Shown here piece by piece: positions 32,114 to 35,989 of a stretch of 35,989 nt of DNA (the stretch's first letter is position 1; the number at the start of each line of letters is the position of its first letter). The stretch is taken from assembly GCA_022825195.1 (NCBI GenBank), contig JAJDYL010000072.1:1-35989 (forward strand). Reading direction: 5' to 3'. The position numbers were made by a program, and so were the translations under genes. Below the pieces are notes generated by a model that saw only the letters and a list, made by a program, of their open reading frames with translations, was not told the DNA's origin and searched no databases. This DNA comes from Alphaproteobacteria bacterium (GTDB lineage Bacteria; Pseudomonadota; Alphaproteobacteria; Bin95).

Positions 32114-33070
32114 ATGCGCTGCAGACGCCTGAGGCTTGTTTTCTTCCTGTGCGGCCTGTTCGCCTGCGGCGCGGCCCAGGCGCAGCAGGCGGGCCGGATC
32201 GTGGCGGTCGTCAACGACGACATCATTACCCGGTACGATCTTATCGCGCGGCTGGGGATAGCCTTGTCGTCTCCGGGCGTTCGGGACACGCCGGAGGTCC
32301 GCCGCCGACTCGGATCCCAGATCCTGCGCACCCTTATGGACGAACGGCTGCAAAGCCAGGAAGCGAAGCGGCTCGGAATCGGCGTGAGCGAACGCGAGAT
32401 CGCGCAGCAGATGGCGGACATCGAGAAGCGAAACAATCTGCAACCGGGAGGCCTCGTCCGGTATTTCCGTGACAACAGGCTCGATATCGAGGCGTTGAAA
32501 GAACATCTGCGGGTGGAAGTTGCCTGGGGCAAGGTGTTGAGCAGGCAGGTCGTGCCGCGCGTCGAGGTCGGCGTCGACGAAGTCAACGCGCGTCTGGCGG
32601 AACGCCGCGCCGCCGTCGGGTCCAACGAATATGTCATTTCCGAAATCTTCCTGGCAGCGGACGACCCGTCGAGAGAGGAAGAAGTGAAGGCGGCCGCCGA
32701 GGGCGTAGCCGCGCAATTGCGTGCGGGCGCTTCGTTCGCGGGTCTGGCTCGCCAGTTTTCGCAGTCTTCTTCGGCAGCCGTCGGCGGAGACCTGGGGCGC
32801 GTGCGCGCCGGGCAGCTCGATCCCCGGCTGGAAGACGCCCTGGCCTCATTGGCGCCGAACGGCGTATCCGCGCCAATTCGCGTTGAAGGCGGGTTCTATA
32901 TCCTCCTGCTGCGGGAGCGGCGCGTCGTGGAAGGCGCGACGCTGGAGGAGGAAAATGCCCGGGAACGATCGGCGATCTTGCGGCAGTTGCGCCGGGAACG
33001 GATCAATCGGCGCGGAGACCGCTATTTGCAGGACCTGCGCCGGACAGCATTGATATACCGTCGGCAATGA
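32114..33070 (+). CDS. surA: SurA-type periplasmic peptidyl-prolyl isomerase/chaperone
   Basis: The 318-residue protein has a Sec signal peptide (RCRRLRLVFFLCGLFACGAA, probable cleavage after AQA near residue 24). The SurA N-terminal domain follows (GRIVAVVNDDIITRYDLIAR, LRTLMDERLQSQEAKRLGIG). One parvulin domain sits at about 170-265 (YVISEIFLAADDPSREEEV, FAGLARQFSQSSSAAVGGDL, LAPNGVSAPIRVEGGFYILL). E. coli SurA has two parvulin domains and about 430 residues, so this is the single-domain form common in alphaproteobacteria. It helps outer-membrane proteins fold, including LptD. Its stop overlaps the pdxA start as ATGA (33067-33070). Confidence 0.92.
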   Translation: MRCRRLRLVFFLCGLFACGAAQAQQAGRIVAVVNDDIITRYDLIARLGIALSSPGVRDTPEVRRRLGSQILRTLMDERLQSQEAKRLGIGVSEREIAQQMADIEKRNNLQPGGLVRYFRDNRLDIEALKEHLRVEVAWGKVLSRQVVPRVEVGVDEVNARLAERRAAVGSNEYVISEIFLAADDPSREEEVKAAAEGVAAQLRAGASFAGLARQFSQSSSAAVGGDLGRVRAGQLDPRLEDALASLAPNGVSAPIRVEGGFYILLLRERRVVEGATLEEENARERSAILRQLRRERINRRGDRYLQDLRRTALIYRRQ

Positions 33071-34050
33071 CGTTCTCGCGGCCGCTCGCGCTGACCATGG
33101 GCGAGCCGGGCGGCGTCGGCGGAGAGCTTGCGCTGAAGGCATGGGCTGCAGCGGGCGTTCCGGCGTTTTTCCTGATCGGAGATGCCGGTTGGCTGGCGCG
33201 GATCGACTCAACCGCGCCGATCCGCGAGATCGAGCGTCCCGGCGATGCCGCGCGCATATTCCCGGACGCCCTGCCGGTGTTGCCGCTGCCTCTTTCGGCG
33301 CCCGTCGAGCCGGGAACCGCCGACCCCGGCCATGCGCCCGCGGTCATCGCGTCCATCGAACGGGCCGTGGCGGCGGTGCGGGCGGGCGAGGCTTCGGCGG
33401 TCGTCACGCTTCCGGTCCAGAAGGCAAGCCTGATGGATGCCGGCTTTGCCCATCCGGGCCATACCGAGTTCCTGGCGGAGCTTACCGGCGCGCGCCGTTC
33501 GGTGATGATGCTGGTCGGCAGGGACCTCCGGGCGGTTCCGATGACGGTGCATGTGCCGCTGACCGAGGTTGCGGGGCTGCTGACGACTGCGCTCATCGAG
33601 GGGACGGCGCGAATTGTTGCGAACGCGCTGAGGACCGATTTCGGTGTCGGCGCGCCGCGGCTCGCGCTGGCCGGGCTGAACCCGCATGCCGGGGAAGGCG
33701 GGGCGCTCGGCGCGGAAGAGGACGCAATCATGGTTCCTGCGATAGCGAGGCTGAGGCGGGAAGGGATCGCCATAAGCGGTCCGCTGCCGGCGGATACGCT
33801 CTTCCACGCCGAAGCCCGGGCCCGGTACGATGCGGTGCTTTGCGCCTATCATGACCAGGCGCTGATCCCGGTGAAGATGCTCGACTTCGATAACGCGGTG
33901 AATGTCACGCTGGGCCTGCCGATCGTGCGAACCTCGCCCGACCACGGCACGGCGCTCGACATTGCCGGCACGGGCCGCGCGCGGCCCGGCAGCCTGATTG
34001 CGGCGTTGAAACTCGCTCATGCCATGGCCGGGCGGCGGCAGCGTGCCTGA
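33067..34050 (+). CDS. pdxA: 4-hydroxythreonine-4-phosphate dehydrogenase
   Basis: The 327-residue pyridoxal-phosphate synthesis enzyme shows ALTMGEPGGVGGELALKA (the usual GDPxGIGPE site, here GEPGGVGGE), VTLPVQKASL, GHTEFLAELTGA, LAGLNPHAGEGG, AYHDQALIPVKML and RTSPDHGTALDIAG with the metal-binding His residues. The ATGA overlap with surA fixes the start. The first motif deviates slightly from the consensus but all metal and substrate blocks are present. Confidence 0.94.
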   Translation: MTFSRPLALTMGEPGGVGGELALKAWAAAGVPAFFLIGDAGWLARIDSTAPIREIERPGDAARIFPDALPVLPLPLSAPVEPGTADPGHAPAVIASIERAVAAVRAGEASAVVTLPVQKASLMDAGFAHPGHTEFLAELTGARRSVMMLVGRDLRAVPMTVHVPLTEVAGLLTTALIEGTARIVANALRTDFGVGAPRLALAGLNPHAGEGGALGAEEDAIMVPAIARLRREGIAISGPLPADTLFHAEARARYDAVLCAYHDQALIPVKMLDFDNAVNVTLGLPIVRTSPDHGTALDIAGTGRARPGSLIAALKLAHAMAGRRQRA

Positions 34051-34858
34051 GGACGGCCTGCCGCGCCCGCAGGAGCTGATCCGCCGATACGGCCTGGGCG
34101 CCCGGCGCGCGCTCGGCCAGCACTTCCTGCTCGATCCCGGCATTGCAGACCGTATCGCCCGTGCGGCCTCTCCCCTGGAGGGACGGACAATCGTCGAGAT
34201 CGGTCCCGGTCCCGGCGGACTTACGCGCGCCTTGCTGAAGGCCGGCGCCGAACGGGTCGTTGCGGTGGAGCGCGACGCCCGCTGCGTGGAAGCCCTGATG
34301 GAACTGGCCGCGGCCGGCGGCGGCCGGCTCAGGGTGCTGGCGGCCGATGCGCTGGACGTGGACGTCGCGGCGCTCGGTCCCGCGCCGGTCAAGCTCATCG
34401 CCAACCTGCCGTACAATATTGCGACTCCTCTGCTGGTGGGCTGGTTGCGCGAGCCCGCCGGAATCGAATCCATGACGCTGATGTTCCAGAAGGAGGTGGC
34501 GGACCGCCTGCTGGCTTCGCCCGGCAGCAAGGCCCGGGGCCGGCTGTCGATCCTCGCGCAATGGCGGGCCGAAGTCCGCCGCTGTTTCGACCTGCCGCCC
34601 GGCGCGTTCACGCCGCCGCCGAAGGTCGCCTCCAGCGTGGTCGCGCTGACGCCGCGTCCGTCGCCGCTTCCGGTGACCGCGGACGACCTGGAAGGGATCA
34701 CGGCCCGCGCCTTCGGGGGGCGCCGGAAGATGCTCCGCCGCACGCTCGGCGATCTTCCCGCCCGCGCCGGCCTCGACGACACCCTTCGCCCCGAAGAGCT
34801 GACGGTGGAAGAGTTTTGCGCACTTGCGCGGACAATGCGCCGCGAAGGCCCGGAATGA
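34043..34858 (+). CDS. rsmA: 16S rRNA adenine-dimethyltransferase (KsgA)
   Basis: The 271-residue enzyme dimethylates the two adenosines in the 3'-terminal helix of 16S rRNA. ALGQHFLLDPGIADRIARAA, VEIGPGPGGLTRALL (SAM motif I), IANLPYNIATPLL (NLPY catalytic motif), MFQKEVADRLLASPGSK and PPGAFTPPPKVASSVV are all seen. Two starts are possible: GTG at 34043, overlapping the pdxA end by 8 bp, or ATG at 34019; neither has a clear ribosome binding site. I prefer the GTG because it gives the usual short lead before LIRRYGLGARRALGQ. It is the last gene of lptF-lptG-surA-pdxA-rsmA. Confidence 0.95.
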   Translation: MPEDGLPRPQELIRRYGLGARRALGQHFLLDPGIADRIARAASPLEGRTIVEIGPGPGGLTRALLKAGAERVVAVERDARCVEALMELAAAGGGRLRVLAADALDVDVAALGPAPVKLIANLPYNIATPLLVGWLREPAGIESMTLMFQKEVADRLLASPGSKARGRLSILAQWRAEVRRCFDLPPGAFTPPPKVASSVVALTPRPSPLPVTADDLEGITARAFGGRRKMLRRTLGDLPARAGLDDTLRPEELTVEEFCALARTMRREGPE

Positions 34859-34865
34859 CGCATCG

Positions 34866-34891
34866 CTGTCCGGCCTGAATTTGGCGGACAG
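34866..34891 (+). terminator. Hairpin immediately after rsmA
   Basis: CTGTCCG (34866-34872) pairs perfectly with CGGACAG (34885-34891), 8 bp after the rsmA stop. There is no T-tract, so if it ends transcription it is not a textbook intrinsic terminator. Confidence 0.4.
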
Positions 34892-34983
34892 GGCGCATGG
34901 TCCGGACTGGAGTTCGGGCGTGTGCGCCCGTGTGCGCCGGCCGTGTATCAGGGAACCCCCTGCCGAAATGTCATGAAATGTCA

Positions 34984-35013
34984 CTAGAGCACGATCTGTT
35001 CGGGTTGAAACCG
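34984..35013 (+). repeat. Half of an alphaproteobacterial intergenic palindrome
   Basis: TAGAGCACGATCTGTTCGGG followed by TTGAAACCGG resembles one arm of a palindromic intergenic repeat I recall from alphaproteobacterial genomes. The matching second arm is not found nearby, so only half remains. Confidence 0.4.
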
Positions 35014-35037
35014 GGCGGTATGTGCAACTCCACTTGT

Positions 35038-35175
35038 CACCCCGGACGGAGCGTAGCGGAGATCCGTGGTCATCCATGGCTCGCGATGCCGCCGCAGCCG
35101 GTGGAGAACGGGATCGACCGCCGGGGCCTGCCCCAGACCGTGCCCGGACTTGTTCCGGGTATCCGGGGCTGCCGC
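35038..35175. repeat. CCGGAC-type intergenic repeat tract
   Basis: The tract begins CACCCCGGACGGAGCGTAGC and ends with the perfect inverted repeat CCCGGA-CTTGT-TCCGGG at 35143-35159. This layout is common for small dispersed intergenic repeats; translations across it give the familiar but spurious 'HPGRSVAEIRG' frame. Confidence 0.5.
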
Positions 35176-35270
35176 AAGAACCGAGGCTGGGCCACACACG
35201 GCTCGGGGGCCGGGGCGACAGTTGGGGAGGCCGTCTCCTATGAGTCGCAATCCGGCAACACAGATATTAT

Positions 35271-35287
35271 CCCGCTGATTCAGCGGG
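35271..35287. other. Perfect 7-bp hairpin
   Basis: CCCGCTG-ATT-CAGCGGG, followed by TTG. It could be a terminator or a small repeat; with no gene immediately upstream its role is unclear. Confidence 0.4.
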
Positions 35288-35333
35288 TTGTGAGAAGATT
35301 GCCCGATATTTCCATTTTTGTTCCCGGAATAGC

Positions 35334-35360
35334 TTGATTTCCAGCGGAATGGTGTAGAAT
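35334..35360 (+). promoter_or_regulatory. Promoter-like sequence before GC-rich element B
   Basis: TTGATT (35334-35339) and TAGAAT (35355-35360), 15 bp apart, sit in an AT-rich window. A 10-bp hairpin (35372-35396, AAAGGCGGCT/GGCTGCCTTT with two G-U pairs, 5-nt loop) follows immediately, so a short structured transcript could start here. The spacing is shorter than ideal. Confidence 0.3.
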
Positions 35361-35450
35361 AGGCATGAGAGAAAGGCGGCTCCCGGGGCTGCCTTTCCGC
35401 TTTCTGCAGAAGGCAATGGCTGGGGCGCCGCAAACGCCCCGGCGCGAGCG

Positions 35451-35850
35451 GACGGGAGGGGTGCGCCCTCTGCCCGGCCCGCGCGCACGCGGGCAATCAC
35501 GCGCGCGAACCGCGCCGCCGCGATACGCCCGCCCGCGCCCACGCACGCACCGGCGCACGATACGCGCGAAACAGGGACACCCCGTCCCGCCCCTGGCCCC
35601 GAAGGAGGCGCCGATGACCGTAAACGACCCCTGCCCCGAACTGGCGGCAGCATTGGCCGCAACGCCCGCCCCCACCGCCTCGCGCACGCGAGCGCGCGGG
35701 CGCGCCGCCGCGAAACGCGCGCGCGCATTATGCGCGGGAGAGGGACGCTCCTCCGGCAACCGGGCGTCCCGGACCATGGACGGAAAGGACGCTGCAATGC
35801 CTTGCGAACCACCGCCGGGCCGGAGACCGGCCCCATGACAAAACATAACA
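35451..35850 (+). repeat. Dispersed GC-rich element, copy B
   Basis: Shares ordered blocks with 22996-23226: GACGGGAGGGGTGCGCC (35451-), GCGCGCACGCGGGCAATC, AACCGCGCCG, ACGATACGCGCGAAACAGGG, GAAGGAGGCGCCG before an ATG (35614) and CATGACAAAACATAACA at 35834-35850 (one mismatch to copy A). A second, looser CG-rich unit lies at about 35678-35745, so copy B is longer than copy A. A group II intron-like sequence begins 22 bp after it. Confidence 0.65.
35614..35838 (+). CDS. Possible small arginine/alanine-rich protein in element B
   Basis: A 74-codon frame begins at an ATG preceded by GAAGGAGG at 35601-35608 with a 5-bp spacer, the best ribosome binding site in the interval. The product starts MTVNDPCPELAAALAATPAP and continues with a basic stretch (SRTRARGRAAAKRARALCAG). 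No family is recognised. Its TGA overlaps another ATG (35835) opening a frame MTKHNTSSARLT that runs into the intron-like sequence; copy A has the equivalent short frame MTKHDIP at 23211. Composition alone could produce such a frame, so it may not be a gene. Confidence 0.3.
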   Translation: MTVNDPCPELAAALAATPAPTASRTRARGRAAAKRARALCAGEGRSSGNRASRTMDGKDAAMPCEPPPGRRPAP

Positions 35851-35871
35851 CTTCGAGCGCCAGGCTAACTG

Positions 35872-35989
35872 GTGTGGGGGTAGCGGGTGAAAGTCCTGCG
35901 GAACGAAGGAGTAGCCGACCGCGTTTCCACCGCGAGCCGTGCGTTACCGGTCGTGAGGCCGGTGACGAAGCGTCGGTAGCGGCGCATGC
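35872..35989 (+). mobile_element. Putative 5' end of a group II intron (truncated by window)
   Basis: The sequence from GTGTG (35872-35876), matching the group II 5' consensus GUGYG, continues through GCGGGTGAAAGTCCTGC, which folds as a 5-bp hairpin around TGAAAGT. GAAGGAGTAGCCGACC follows, then ACCGG-TCGTGAGG-CCGGT, another 5-bp hairpin, and GACGAAGCGTCGGTAGCGGC. This series resembles domain I of bacterial retron-type introns as I remember them. The reverse-transcriptase/maturase gene and domains V-VI would lie to the right. It sits 12 codons inside the frame MTKHNTSSARLT. Confidence 0.55.

Larger units (their letters stand above)
34859..35871. other. Roughly 1-kb non-coding, repeat-rich interval after rsmA
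   Basis: No convincing gene is seen except a possible 74-codon frame at 35614. The interval holds a hairpin just after rsmA, a TGTCATGAAATGTCA motif, half of an intergenic palindrome, a CCGGAC-type repeat, an isolated hairpin, a promoter-like stretch and copy B of the GC-rich element. Frames through it (for example 34897-35337) are repeat-derived. Confidence 0.75.

Noticed and set aside
30947..32716. 589-codon leftward frame
   Set aside because: It is antisense to lptG and surA and has no recognisable domain.
34897..35337. 146-codon rightward frame after rsmA
   Set aside because: It is built from intergenic repeat sequence (HPGRSVAEIRG-type translation) and lacks a family or convincing start.
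35267..35851. Leftward Arg/Ala-rich frames across element B, with similar ones at 22697-23285
   Set aside because: Some similarity between the two copies exists in one frame, but it follows from DNA-level repeat similarity and CG-rich composition; no ribosome binding site or domain supports a protein.
1..35989. tRNA or rRNA genes
   Set aside because: I looked for T-loop (GGTTCGAATCC-like) and acceptor patterns in the gaps and saw none; the gaps other than 22798-23317 and 34859-35871 are too short or lack such structure.

Overview
The window is very GC-rich and densely coded, with many ATGA/GTGA start-stop overlaps and convergent genes that overlap at their 3' ends. Gene order and families point to an alphaproteobacterium, probably Rhodospirillales-like: rpsU divergent from a COQ9-family gene, chorismate mutase-hisC-tyrC, lptF-lptG-surA-pdxA-rsmA, pepA-holC-ndk, purE-purK, and a DUF465 gene. 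This placement is inferred from synteny and protein family, not from a database search.

Layout. (1) 1-7000: purine catabolism, with xanthine dehydrogenase (xdhA and partial xdhB), hydroxyisourate hydrolase, an allantoinase/OHCU-decarboxylase fusion, a TauD-family dioxygenase and an NCS2 (xanthine/uracil-type) permease. (2) 6984-10809: a tartrate/isopropylmalate-type dehydrogenase, then divergent aroQ-hisC-tyrC for Phe/Tyr synthesis. (3) 10671-13240: a second NCS2 permease set between two direct ~238-bp copies of the tyrC/oxygenase gene junction, one gene broken in each copy. This is the footprint expected of a Campbell-type integration or a tandem duplication. (4) 13138-18609: a 2OG-oxygenase-like gene, a MetF-like protein divergent from dimethylglycine/sarcosine dehydrogenase (one-carbon metabolism), phosphofructokinase and DUF465. 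(5) 18670-24358: purEK, COQ9, rpsU, acyl-CoA synthetase, a GC-rich repeat and a MetE-like protein. (6) 24337-29812: methyltransferase, a four-rhodanese protein, comF, ndk, holC, pepA. (7) 29867-34858: lptF-lptG-surA-pdxA-rsmA, envelope biogenesis and housekeeping, without the lptD usually found between lptG and surA. (8) 34859-35989: non-coding, repeat-rich DNA with a second copy of the GC-rich repeat, ending in the apparent 5' end of a group II intron that runs off the window.

How the genes work together: xanthine is imported, oxidised to urate and, after an unseen urate-oxidising step, taken through hydroxyisourate and OHCU to allantoin and allantoate. The DMGDH/MetF-like pair handles N-methyl groups as methylene-tetrahydrofolate. 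The least ordinary features are the two permeases carrying a C-terminal domain that resembles a degenerate RsbW/GHKL ATPase, the duplicated junction around the second of them, and the paired dispersed element with the intron at the right edge.
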